Source: Mobilitalea torta
GTDB taxonomy: Bacteria; Bacillota; Clostridia; Lachnospirales; Lachnospiraceae
Assembly (NCBI RefSeq): GCF_050433395.1
Contig: NZ_JBNPXH010000009.1
Coordinates: 1 to 64,000 of the forward strand
Direction: 5' to 3'
Length of the DNA: 64,000 nt
The number at the start of each line of letters is the position of its first letter. Positions within the stretch are counted from its first letter, which is position 1. The notes below the pieces were generated by a model. It saw nothing but the letters and a program-made list of their open reading frames with translations. It ran no database searches and was not told the DNA's origin. Shown here piece after piece: positions 7,782 to 16,626 of the stretch. Position numbers and translations under genes: made by a program.

Positions 7782-10700
7782 TTATTCAGACTGATCGGAG
7801 TGGCTGCCAATGGGCTCCGCTTCCGCCATCTGCTTATAGATAGCATACCGTTCCTTTGCCATCTTCTCTGCCTGCCCAAAGAGTGTCTGGGCTTTCTCCG
7901 GAAATGCTTTCTCCAGGGAGCTGTAACGCACCTGTCCCAGAATGAAATCCCGGAAGCTCTCCGTCGGCGCCTTCGAGTCCAGAATGAAGGGATTCTTTCC
8001 TTCCTCCTTCAGCACCGGATTATACCGGTATAAATGCCAATAACCGCACATCACCGCTTTCTTAATTGTGGCCATGCTCCTTCCCATGCCTTCCTTAATA
8101 CCATGATTAATACAGGGAGCATAGGCAATGACAAGGGAGGGCCCGTGATATTCCTCCGCCTCCCGCAGGGCTCTGATTAGCTGGGTATTGTCCGCATTGA
8201 TTCCCACCTGGGCCACATATACATTTCCATAGGTCATCATCATTCTTCCCAGATCCTTCTTCCCCTGCTTCTTGCCGGAAGCTGCAAATTTGGCAATGGC
8301 CGCCGTCGGTGTGGACTTGGAGGCCTGCCCGCCGGTATTGGAATATACCTCCGTATCAAATACCAGCACATTGACATCCTCTCCCGAGGCCATCACATGA
8401 TCCAGTCCGCCATACCCAATGTCATAGGCCCATCCGTCACCGCCCACCAGCCAGACAGAACGCTTGACCAGATAATCCCGGTTCTCTTTGATATCCTTAA
8501 CCAGCATCATTGTTTCTATATCTGTAGAGGTAATGGTTTCCAGCACATTCAGCACCTTTTTGCTTGCTTCCTCCGAGGCCTTGCCATCCTCCTTATAGTG
8601 AATCCAGTCATGAAGAGCTTCTTTTATTTTCTCTTCCACATTTTTGTCCATCAGCAGGCGCATATCCTGCTCCAATTTATTTCTCAGCTGCTTCACCGCA
8701 AGATACATTCCGTATCCGTACTCCGCGTTATCTTCAAAGAGCGAATTTGCCCAGGAGGGGCCTTTTCCCTCCCGATTGACGGTATAAGCCGTACTGGGTG
8801 CCGAGGCCGCCCAGATGGAGGAACAGCCGGTGGCATTGGCAATCATCATCCTTTCTCCGAACAGCTGGGTAATCAGCTTAATATAGGGCGTCTCTCCGCA
8901 CCCGGCACAAGCGCCGGAGAATTCAATGAGGGGGGTCTTAAACTGACTGTCCTTGAATGCCGGTCCGTAAGCCACACTGCGCTTAAAGGATAGATTACCT
9001 ATGGCATATCTCCAGTTCACTTCTTCCGTCGGAAGCTGGGTCTCTATGGGTTTCATGATCAGCGCCTTACCCTTGGCAGGACATACTTCGGCACAATTGC
9101 CGCAGCCGGTACAATCCATGGGGCTGATTTGGATTTTATAATAATAGCCCTCCAGGTTCCGTCCCGTCGCTTTTTTCGTGATGAAGGTCTCCGGCGCCTT
9201 TTCCCGCTCATCCTCATCCAGCAGGAAGGGACGGATGACGGCATGAGGGCAGACATACGCACACTGATTACACTGGATACAGCGTTCTTCAATCCACTCC
9301 GGGACATTTACCGCTATGCCGCGCTTTTCGTAGGCACAGGTTCCGGGCGGAAAGGTTCCGTCCTCTCTTCCGGCAAAGGCACTGACCGGAAGCTCCCCTC
9401 CTTTTAACTCTGACATGGGGCGCATAATCTTTAGTATAAATTCAGGTTCTTTGAGTTCTCCTGTCTTATTCAGAGGGTTTTCTACACTTGTAGATCTATT
9501 AAGGGCTGCATCATTCCACTCTTGTGGAATCTTCACCTTATGAATGGATTTGATACCGCGTTCCAATGCATCCACATTCATTCTGACAATCTTATCGCCC
9601 TTATTGCCATACAGCTTATGAATTCCTTCCTTCAGCTCCTTAATATAGACATCCTCGCTTAATATTTCAGTGAGTTTAAAGAAGGCCCCCTGCATTATCA
9701 TATTGATTCGGTTTCCCAGCCCCAGCTCCTCTGCAATACCCATAGCATTGATGGTATAAAACTGTACTTTTTTCTCCGCCAGCTGTTTCCTAAGCTCAGC
9801 CGGAAGGTTCTCATCCAGCTCCTTATCCTTCCAATGGGTATTCAGAACAAAAATGCCTCCGGGCTTGATGCTCTTCAACAGATCATATTTATTTACATAG
9901 GACTGATTATGGCAGGCAACATAATCCGCGCTGGAAACAAGGTAGGTGGAGCGAATCGGCTCCCGGTCAAACCGCAGATGGGATACGGTCAGTCCGCCGG
10001 ATTTCTTGGAATCATAATCAAAATACGCCTGAACCTTCAGTTCCGACTGTTCCCCGATAATCTTTACCGCCTGCTTATTGGCGCCTACCGTACCGTCGGA
10101 GCCCAGTCCCCAGATCTGGCAAGCCTTCATTCCCTTGGATTCCACATGAATATCCTTTACCGGCGGCAATGAATTCCCGGTGATATCATCGGTGATTCCT
10201 ATAGTAAAACCAGTTCTCGTCCTGCTGTCGTTCCGATTTTCACACGTCTTTAACAACAGATATACAGCTGCAATATCCCCGGGGGTGGTATCCTTGGAAG
10301 CAAGACCATATCTTCCTCCGATAATCACCGGTACCCTCTCCTTTCCCAGATAACAGCCGCAGACATCCAGATACAGCGGTTCCCCTACGGCTCCCGGTTC
10401 CTTGGTCCGGTCCAGGACAGCCACTTTTTTTACAGTGACCGGCATCTCTCTCAGGAAATGTTCCATGGAGAAAGGCCGGTACAGGCGCACCTTAATCAGG
10501 CCGTATTTCTCTCCCAATTGATTATAATAATCAATGGTCTGTTCGATGGTCTGAGTGACGGAACCCATGGCAACAATTACATACTCCGCATCCGGGGCGC
10601 CGTAGTAATCGAATAAGCCATAGCTTCGCCCGGTATAGCGTTCCATTTTCTTCATATATTCTTCCACAAGGGGAACCATATTCTCATAGAAAGGGTTGGC

Positions 10701-11393
10701 CGCTTCCCTTCCCTGGAAATAGATATCCGAATTCTGCGCCGTCCCGCGGATGGCCGGATGGTTGGGTGACAGAGCCCGGTCACGGAAGCTCTTTACCGCC
10801 TCCATATCCATCATATCCGCATAATCCCGGTATTCCAGCACTTCAATTTTCTGTACCTCATGGGAGGTGCGGAAGCCGTCAAAAAAATGAACAAAGGGGA
10901 GTCTTCCCTTTACCGCTGCCAGGTGGGCAATGGGAGCCAGATCCGCCACCTCCTGTACGGAGCCGGAGGCAAGCATGGCACAGCCTGTCTGCCTTGCCGC
11001 CATGACATCCTGATGATCTCCGAAAATACTCAGCGCATGAGTGGCAATCGCTCTTGCACTGACATGAATGACTCCGGGAAGCAGCTCTCCTGCTGCCTTA
11101 TACATATTTGGTATCATTAACAGAAGTCCCTGGGACGCCGTAAAGGTTGTGGTCAGGGCACCGCCCTGCAGGGAGCCGTGGAATGCCCCTGCGGCTCCTG
11201 CCTCCGACTGCATTTCTACCACATTAACCTCCTGCCCAAAGATATTCTTCCTGCCGTTTGCCGCCCATTCATCTGTGGATTCCGCCATGCCGGAGGAAGG
11301 CGTGATGGGATAGATTGCCGCCACCTCCGTGAAAGCATAAGCCGCATAGGCAGCGGCTGTATTACCGTCCACTGTCATTTGAATCTTTGCCAT
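7782..11393 (-). CDS. nifJ: Pyruvate:ferredoxin (flavodoxin) oxidoreductase
   Basis: 1203 residues, the single-chain PFOR that converts pyruvate and CoA to acetyl-CoA, CO2 and reduced ferredoxin. Visible parts in order: domain I with YPITPSS at 28-34; the core and gamma domain; a two-cluster ferredoxin domain with CIQCNQCAYVCP at ~705 and CTGCGNCAEVCP at ~761; a Cys of the proximal cluster in GACAGCGETP; and the thiamine-diphosphate site with GDGWAYDIGYGG near ~980 and SNTGGQ. Length is slightly above the usual ~1175 because of a hydrophilic tail. It is the central enzyme of pyruvate catabolism in such anaerobes. It forms its own unit with a strong terminator. Confidence 0.97.
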   Translation of the reverse strand: MAKIQMTVDGNTAAAYAAYAFTEVAAIYPITPSSGMAESTDEWAANGRKNIFGQEVNVVEMQSEAGAAGAFHGSLQGGALTTTFTASQGLLLMIPNMYKAAGELLPGVIHVSARAIATHALSIFGDHQDVMAARQTGCAMLASGSVQEVADLAPIAHLAAVKGRLPFVHFFDGFRTSHEVQKIEVLEYRDYADMMDMEAVKSFRDRALSPNHPAIRGTAQNSDIYFQGREAANPFYENMVPLVEEYMKKMERYTGRSYGLFDYYGAPDAEYVIVAMGSVTQTIEQTIDYYNQLGEKYGLIKVRLYRPFSMEHFLREMPVTVKKVAVLDRTKEPGAVGEPLYLDVCGCYLGKERVPVIIGGRYGLASKDTTPGDIAAVYLLLKTCENRNDSRTRTGFTIGITDDITGNSLPPVKDIHVESKGMKACQIWGLGSDGTVGANKQAVKIIGEQSELKVQAYFDYDSKKSGGLTVSHLRFDREPIRSTYLVSSADYVACHNQSYVNKYDLLKSIKPGGIFVLNTHWKDKELDENLPAELRKQLAEKKVQFYTINAMGIAEELGLGNRINMIMQGAFFKLTEILSEDVYIKELKEGIHKLYGNKGDKIVRMNVDALERGIKSIHKVKIPQEWNDAALNRSTSVENPLNKTGELKEPEFILKIMRPMSELKGGELPVSAFAGREDGTFPPGTCAYEKRGIAVNVPEWIEERCIQCNQCAYVCPHAVIRPFLLDEDEREKAPETFITKKATGRNLEGYYYKIQISPMDCTGCGNCAEVCPAKGKALIMKPIETQLPTEEVNWRYAIGNLSFKRSVAYGPAFKDSQFKTPLIEFSGACAGCGETPYIKLITQLFGERMMIANATGCSSIWAASAPSTAYTVNREGKGPSWANSLFEDNAEYGYGMYLAVKQLRNKLEQDMRLLMDKNVEEKIKEALHDWIHYKEDGKASEEASKKVLNVLETITSTDIETMMLVKDIKENRDYLVKRSVWLVGGDGWAYDIGYGGLDHVMASGEDVNVLVFDTEVYSNTGGQASKSTPTAAIAKFAASGKKQGKKDLGRMMMTYGNVYVAQVGINADNTQLIRALREAEEYHGPSLVIAYAPCINHGIKEGMGRSMATIKKAVMCGYWHLYRYNPVLKEEGKNPFILDSKAPTESFRDFILGQVRYSSLEKAFPEKAQTLFGQAEKMAKERYAIYKQMAEAEPIGSHSDQSE

Positions 11394-11531
11394 ATTATAA
11401 TAACCATACCTTTCTCAAAGTCTGCAAATCTGGAGGTATCGACACAAATTTGCCGCTTAAAAATATTGATCTTTCTAACCACTTTCCTTTGCTGCCCTGC
11501 GGCATCGCCGTTCTTCCCCGCGGCCGGCCCA

Positions 11532-11729
11532 TCATAATTTGCTTCCGTTGTCCACCCAGTCCTTGGCATCAATGACACGCTCGATGGGCGGCTTCCCCAC
11601 ATGGCCCGGCTGATAATCCGTGGCTGAGTCCTGCCATGCGGCCGTCCCTTCGTTATTGGTCGGCTTCGGCCAGATTACAGAATTCTTCTTCTTTTTGTCG
11701 TCGTCCTTATCCTTCGGTCTGATGATCAT
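11532..11729 (-). CDS. Small spore-type protein, DUF3787-like
   Basis: 65 residues, very hydrophilic, with a Lys/Asp run near the N-terminus. The stretch GTAAWQDS followed by PPIERVIDAKDWVDNG matches the short DUF3787 family, whose clostridial members include proteins found on the spore surface. The GGAGGAAATGAT site sits just upstream of the ATG. It is 138 nt upstream of nifJ in the same orientation; any co-transcription is uncertain. Family assignment is from pattern memory. Confidence 0.7.
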   Translation of the reverse strand: MIIRPKDKDDDKKKKNSVIWPKPTNNEGTAAWQDSATDYQPGHVGKPPIERVIDAKDWVDNGSKL

Positions 11730-11944
11730 ATCATTTCCTCCGTTTCTACGTTACACTATCTCTACGTTTTGTTATTTTTCTACACATTGTTAACAAGGCA
11801 TCGGTTGCTAACATCGTATACGCATTGCCTCTTTTTATTGAAGCAGGCATCTTCGTAGATATACTTTCTACTGCTTTCATTGTTTCCGAATCCTTATCTA
11901 TCTATAACCAGTTTTAAAAATTTTAATTATAAGCAAAAAAGCAG

Positions 11945-11979
11945 CAAAAAAGAGGACCTCACCTTTTGTAAGATCCCCT
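11945..11979 (-). terminator. Intrinsic terminator of the DUF438 gene
   Basis: In the minus sense a 12-bp stem (arms 11951-11962 and 11968-11979, three G-U pairs) with a 5-nt loop is followed by a T run, beginning 10 nt after the stop codon. Confidence 0.9.
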
Positions 11980-11989
11980 GCCCCTGTTC

Positions 11990-13261
11990 CTACTGCCCTT
12001 GGTTCTCGGACATCAGACGCTTCTCGCCCTGGATTGCCTGAATCGGTGCGATATCCTGGGTAAATTCCAGAACTCCCAGGAATTCTCCCTTTGCATCCCT
12101 GACGGCAAAATACCGGATCAGCACGTATTTATCCCTCATGCGAATCCAGAAATCCTCATGATCCTTCTTCCCGGATTTCAAATCCTCCACAATCTGCTCC
12201 ACAATATGAACGCTTGCCGGAGGATGGCAGTTGGACACCTGTCTTCCGATTACCGCCTTTGTTCTGGGGAATATCCGTTCCTTCCCCTGGGTGAAGAACT
12301 TGACCGCTCCCTCCTTATCCACAAAGGTAATGTCTACCGGCAGTGTGTTGAACACCGCTTCAATCTCTTCCCCGGTCATCAGGCCGGATTCAAACTGAAG
12401 ATAGCCATCTCCGGCCGGAGCCTCTCCCTGCCGGATTGCCTTATCCTCCATATCCACCCTCGCCGGCTTCCATACCTGCTTCGGTTCGTAGAGACAATAG
12501 CCGATCTCCCGGCTTTCCTCGGCAATTTTAAGCCATTCGTCTTCGGATAAGGTCTCCAGCACCATGGGGAATAGTATATTCTCTTCCTTGAAGATCATTT
12601 CCTCTACCCGTCCAAAAGCTGCTTCCAGGATCTCTCCCAGCCCCTGTTTTTCCTTCTCCTCTTCCGCCGAGTTCTGCTTTCCTTTTTCCCAACTGCTAAG
12701 ACGCCGGAGTGCTTCCTTCAGATCCGCCCGGATCTCGTCATCCACTCCCCACATGACCTTGGGAGGGGCGGTAATGCCGTATTTCTCCATATAAGGGAAG
12801 AGCAAATTCTCTTTTCGAAGATAGTGTTTATCCAGCTCCCAAAGCTGTTCCATGTACATGACAAGCTGTTTCCTGCTCTCTTCCCCTTCTCCCGCAAGAA
12901 ATTCCTCCAGAGCGGGACGGAGCTTTTTATCCAGAAGCCGCTTCACAGCCCGGTTCTCCGCCCGAAAGGTGAATACCGGATGCCCCGGATTATCCTCCGG
13001 CTTCTCCGGCCTGTGGATCTCCTCGATGGAGCCCTTGAAAACCGCGGCATGCACATCGCATAATCTTTGCACCTCCGATACCGGCATCCCCTCCTTGATC
13101 AATTCCGTCTCCATGGCGGATATCTCCGTGGCGGATACGCCCTCAATCAGCTTGCCAAACTGCTCCTTCACCTCTTCCACGCTTTTCCCGTCATGCAGCT
13201 CCAAAATCAGTTCCTTCAGTACCTTCTGCCGGTACTCTCTGTTATTAATGTACTCACTCAT
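11990..13261 (-). CDS. DUF438 / hemerythrin / PAS protein
   Basis: 423 residues, cytoplasmic. DUF438 spans ~20-90. A hemerythrin HHE domain spans ~92-245, with His and Glu di-iron candidates in GHPVFTFRAEN, DKHYLRKENLLFPYMEKYG and KEENILFPMV. A PAS-like domain lies at ~300-410 (DITFVDKEGAVKFFTQGKERIFPRTKAVIGR). Related proteins are linked to oxygen or nitric oxide handling in anaerobes, often next to DUF1858 proteins. Here the DUF1858 gene is 7 kb away but shares the same palindromic control site. GGAGG precedes the ATG. It is a single-gene unit ending in a strong terminator. Confidence 0.92.
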   Translation of the reverse strand: MSEYINNREYRQKVLKELILELHDGKSVEEVKEQFGKLIEGVSATEISAMETELIKEGMPVSEVQRLCDVHAAVFKGSIEEIHRPEKPEDNPGHPVFTFRAENRAVKRLLDKKLRPALEEFLAGEGEESRKQLVMYMEQLWELDKHYLRKENLLFPYMEKYGITAPPKVMWGVDDEIRADLKEALRRLSSWEKGKQNSAEEEKEKQGLGEILEAAFGRVEEMIFKEENILFPMVLETLSEDEWLKIAEESREIGYCLYEPKQVWKPARVDMEDKAIRQGEAPAGDGYLQFESGLMTGEEIEAVFNTLPVDITFVDKEGAVKFFTQGKERIFPRTKAVIGRQVSNCHPPASVHIVEQIVEDLKSGKKDHEDFWIRMRDKYVLIRYFAVRDAKGEFLGVLEFTQDIAPIQAIQGEKRLMSENQGQ

Positions 13262-13307
13262 GCTTCATCCTCCATTTCTGTAATGATTGTTTATCTATTA
13301 TATAATC

Positions 13308-13353
13308 ACTATAGCTTCTTTATGGGAATTTAAGTGTGATACGAATCACACTT
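13308..13353 (-). promoter_or_regulatory. Class II CRP/FNR-type promoter of the DUF438 gene
   Basis: The perfect palindrome AAGTGTGAT-ACGA-ATCACACTT is at 13332-13353. A -10 box TATAGT in the minus sense is at 13308-13313. With +1 placed at 13301 the palindrome centre is at -41.5, the exact position of class II CRP/FNR activator sites. No good -35 box is present, as expected for an activated promoter. Confidence 0.75.
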
Positions 13354-13455
13354 TTTATCTTTTGCAGTTTGGCCTTTTTTATGTACAATGCAAACCGACA
13401 TGTGTTATAATTTTACTATTGTACTAAAATCATATCATAGAAAAGGGGCGATTAA

Positions 13456-14616
13456 GTGAATTTTCCAGGATTGCTCATCCGCCGGACGAGATTGGAAAAA
13501 GGATGGAGCCAACAGGGTTTGTGCGATGGTATCTGCGCCGTGTCTTATTTAAGCAAGATCGAGCAGGGAAAAGCGGAACCAAGTGCTGAGGTATTGGAGC
13601 TTTTGCTGAAGCGCCTTGATATTGTATGGCATACAGGGAAGGATGCAAGAAAGGCAAAGGAGCTGACAGAGCAAATTTATGATGCTGCGGGTGCAATGGA
13701 TGCCGCTCTGCTGGAACAACTTTTCCAGGAACTAGAGGAAAACAGGGAGGCTTATGTCAACGGTCCCTGCATGCTGGATATGCTTTTATTCGACTGCCTT
13801 CAGAAGGAAATGCCGGATCAGTCATTAGAGTTGTTTGAAAGTGTGATGAATGAACGGCAGCGCACTCTGTGGTTTATTATAAATGAACGCTATGAGGAGG
13901 CGTTACGTCTCTCTCCTTCGCCCCTTTCCTATGCTCTTACCGGTCTTTCCCATTACAGATCCGGGAGCTACACACGGGCCGAGGAACGGCTTTGGCATGC
14001 CTTTCATCTGGCAGCAGAGGATTGTCTTGTGCATGTGATGCTGTTCTGCCGCCTGATTTTGGGCAATTGCTACAGCGATTTAAATCAAAATGAAGCCATG
14101 CTGCACCACTACCGTGCTGCGGAAAGACTGGCCACCGCATTAAACAACAAAGAAATCCTCAGAGACATCCGCTACAACATTGCATCCACCCAAATACAAT
14201 TCAAGCATTATCAGAAGGCATACTCCTATTTTAGCACTATTAAAGAACCTACGGTCATGGATCTGCATAAGCTGGCTATTTGCTGTGAGGGGCTGGGATA
14301 CAGGGAAGAGGCATTAACCGCTCTGGAAAGAACGGCAGACTTATCCCCCAATCTTATAGATCCCCTGATTGGGATACAAATGTGTGAGGTAGTACGCTAT
14401 CGCCTGACCCATTCCAACTATCTGCACGACGAGACCTATGGGCATCTGCTGATCGATTGCTTCCAGGCAATGCGCAGCAGCCTTCCCAGAGGTTATGCGG
14501 CATTCCATCTGCCCTGGGTAGAGGCATGGTATACCGCCAACCGGCAATACCGGCAGGCCTGGGAATTGCTTCGTGATTTTCCTTCCTATGCCTCTTTAAC
14601 CGACGTTAAAGGCTGA
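13456..14616 (+). CDS. HTH-TPR transcriptional regulator (Rgg/PlcR-like layout)
   Basis: 386 residues. An XRE-type helix-turn-helix is at ~5-55 (RRTRLEKGWSQQGLCDGI, SYLSKIEQGKAEPS). The rest is all helical with TPR-like repeats (for example EAMLHHYRAAERLATALNN, KAYSYFSTIKEP, REEALTALERTADLSPN). This is the layout of peptide-sensing RRNPP regulators, but no peptide gene was found nearby, so peptide binding is speculation. The start is a GTG with GGGGCG upstream. It lies 84 nt before an MFS exporter gene, which is the likely target. Confidence 0.85.
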   Translation: MNFPGLLIRRTRLEKGWSQQGLCDGICAVSYLSKIEQGKAEPSAEVLELLLKRLDIVWHTGKDARKAKELTEQIYDAAGAMDAALLEQLFQELEENREAYVNGPCMLDMLLFDCLQKEMPDQSLELFESVMNERQRTLWFIINERYEEALRLSPSPLSYALTGLSHYRSGSYTRAEERLWHAFHLAAEDCLVHVMLFCRLILGNCYSDLNQNEAMLHHYRAAERLATALNNKEILRDIRYNIASTQIQFKHYQKAYSYFSTIKEPTVMDLHKLAICCEGLGYREEALTALERTADLSPNLIDPLIGIQMCEVVRYRLTHSNYLHDETYGHLLIDCFQAMRSSLPRGYAAFHLPWVEAWYTANRQYRQAWELLRDFPSYASLTDVKG

Positions 14617-14700
14617 AACATCGGCATGGTTTTCCCAAAACAACGGGATGTTCTTCGTATAAGCAGCATGCTATACTTGTAGAGAAAGGAAGGTATCCCT

Positions 14701-15936
14701 ATGAAAAAAGATCTTTGGACAAAAAATTTTACATTGCTCACGGTGGCAACTGTGCTGGGTGCGGCTGGCGGCATTGCATCCTCCTTCGCACTCTCATTTT
14801 TAGTGTTTGACGAAACCGGAAGCACCCTGGCTGCTGCTCTTTTGATTGCAATCCAGTTAGTGCCTCAATTTTTAATCCCATTAATTGCTGCACCATGGCT
14901 GGACCGCCTGCCGCGCAAGCCTTTCCTGGTTGCGGGTGATGCGGTGAACGGCGCCTTATATGCCCTGGCCGGAATGTATCTGCTTTGCCGTCCATTTACC
15001 TATACCGGGTATATGTTTTTTTCACTGTTGCTGGCCTCCCTTGGCTCCTTCGATTCACTGGCCTATAACAGCCTGTATCCAAATCTGATTCCGGAGGGCT
15101 GCGAACAGAAAGGCTATACGGTCAGCGGCATGGTTTATCCTACTATGACGGTAATCATGACCCCCATCGCAGCAATTCTTTATGAGCATACGGGAGTTGC
15201 AGTGATCCTGATTGCTCAGGGCGCACTGTCACTGCTGGCCGCAGGGCTGGAAAGCCGAATTCAAGTGAAGGAGACACGCCGGCTCCATGAGGAACACTTC
15301 TCCTTTCAGCTATGGAAGCGCGACCTTAATGATGCGTTTCAATATTTGCGAAAGGAACGCGGCATTGCATCCATTTATTCTTACATGGCTGTTACCAATG
15401 GCATCGGAAATGGCTACTCCCCGATTCTGATTGCATTTTTCCGCAGTACGCCGGGCTTCACCATTGCGATGTACTCCTTATTCTCAGTGGCAGAGTTTGC
15501 GGGACGTACCTTGGGCGGGTTCCTGCATTATCATATCCAGATCCCCAAAAAACACCGTTTTTCTTTTGCATTCCTCATCTACCAGTTCTACGAGACAATG
15601 GATATGCTGCTTCTATGGCTTCCCTACCCTCTTATGCTTGCCAGCCGGGGGATCTGCGGTTTTCTGGGTATCAACAGCGCCACCATGCGGGCAACCGCAG
15701 TACAAGTCTATATCCCCGATGAACTGCGGGCAAAGCTCAATGCCTTTGAATCTATTCTAATCTCGGCAGCTTGCTGTATTGCCGCATTGCTGGTGGGAGC
15801 ATTGGGTGAAATCCTGGATTACCGTGTCTGCATAACATTATGCGGCACAGTCACCCTCCTGGCCTGCTGGCTGACTATTTGGCGGAACCGCCGTACCGTC
15901 CGGCAGGTGTATGTTATACCGGAGCCGGAAAGGTAA
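14701..15936 (+). CDS. MFS transporter, drug-efflux type
   Basis: 411 residues with about twelve membrane segments. The loop APWLDRLPRKPFLVAGD between helices 2 and 3 is the MFS motif A position. The N-terminus resembles the macrolide-efflux (Mef-like) branch, but substrate cannot be told from sequence. AAAGGAAGG lies upstream of the ATG. The HTH-TPR gene precedes it; the 84-nt gap contains a TATACT -10-like box and an AACATC/GATGTT inverted repeat, so it may have its own regulated promoter. Confidence 0.88.
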   Translation: MKKDLWTKNFTLLTVATVLGAAGGIASSFALSFLVFDETGSTLAAALLIAIQLVPQFLIPLIAAPWLDRLPRKPFLVAGDAVNGALYALAGMYLLCRPFTYTGYMFFSLLLASLGSFDSLAYNSLYPNLIPEGCEQKGYTVSGMVYPTMTVIMTPIAAILYEHTGVAVILIAQGALSLLAAGLESRIQVKETRRLHEEHFSFQLWKRDLNDAFQYLRKERGIASIYSYMAVTNGIGNGYSPILIAFFRSTPGFTIAMYSLFSVAEFAGRTLGGFLHYHIQIPKKHRFSFAFLIYQFYETMDMLLLWLPYPLMLASRGICGFLGINSATMRATAVQVYIPDELRAKLNAFESILISAACCIAALLVGALGEILDYRVCITLCGTVTLLACWLTIWRNRRTVRQVYVIPEPER

Positions 15937-15954
15937 TCCTTGAAACAGATGAAT

Positions 15955-16587
15955 TTATTTCAGCAGTATCGCTCTGACTGGAGCGGCCTCGGCTTCCGGA
16001 ATGCTGATGGGGATCGCAATCAGCTGATAGCTGTCCTCCATAATATCCGCCAGGCGCAGTCCCTCCAGAATATGAGCTCCTATTCCCATCAGGGCCAGAT
16101 GGGTCTCATGCCCCGGCTGGTCCCTTTCAATTCCCAGTCCGTCAATTCCCACACCCTTAATATTCAAATCCGCCAGGTATTTTCCGCCGCTCTGATCCAG
16201 ATAGATAAATTCCCCTTCCAGAATCGGTTCAAAGGAATTCCTTGTCTTGAGAAGAATGAAGTCACCGGGCTTGATATCCTTCCTGGCCAGGTCCTGGTCG
16301 GTGATCTTCTCTCTCACCTCCGTCAGATTCAGCACCTTGCATTCGGTCACCAGATCAGAAAGCTTCAGCGTCCCGATGGTATTGCCTCCAGGCATCATGT
16401 GAAGCGTCCGGTCCAGATGAGTGCCGGTATGAAGATTCATTTTAATGCTGCTCTCACAGACCGTCCCGGTATTAAAGTCACTTTCCAGAGTGATAACCGG
16501 TCTCTTGGAATCTCTTCCCTTATAAACCGGCATATCCGCAGTAATCGGCATTGATATGTCATAAATTTTCCTGTTTGTATACTCCAT
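15955..16587 (-). CDS. Cyclase family protein (kynurenine-formamidase fold)
   Basis: About 210 residues. The metal-binding signature of the cyclase/arylformamidase family appears as HTGTHLDRTLHM; the usual Pro after the Asp is Thr here, while the His and Asp ligands remain. Family members hydrolyse amide or lactone bonds using Zn2+ or Mn2+. The start is taken at 16587, 11 nt after GGAGG; an earlier ATG at 16605 overlaps that site. It follows zwf by about 40 nt and is the last gene of gnd-zwf-cyclase. Its substrate is unknown; it lies far from the trp operon and no kynurenine pathway gene is present. Confidence 0.85.
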   Translation of the reverse strand: MEYTNRKIYDISMPITADMPVYKGRDSKRPVITLESDFNTGTVCESSIKMNLHTGTHLDRTLHMMPGGNTIGTLKLSDLVTECKVLNLTEVREKITDQDLARKDIKPGDFILLKTRNSFEPILEGEFIYLDQSGGKYLADLNIKGVGIDGLGIERDQPGHETHLALMGIGAHILEGLRLADIMEDSYQLIAIPISIPEAEAAPVRAILLK

Positions 16588-16626
16588 TTCCCTTGCTACC
16601 TCCATAAAATCAGAATTCTGCACCGC

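Noticed and set aside
15955..16587. Kynurenine formamidase (kynB) assignment
   Set aside because: The fold and metal motif fit, but one motif residue differs and no other kynurenine pathway gene is present, so only the family name is given.
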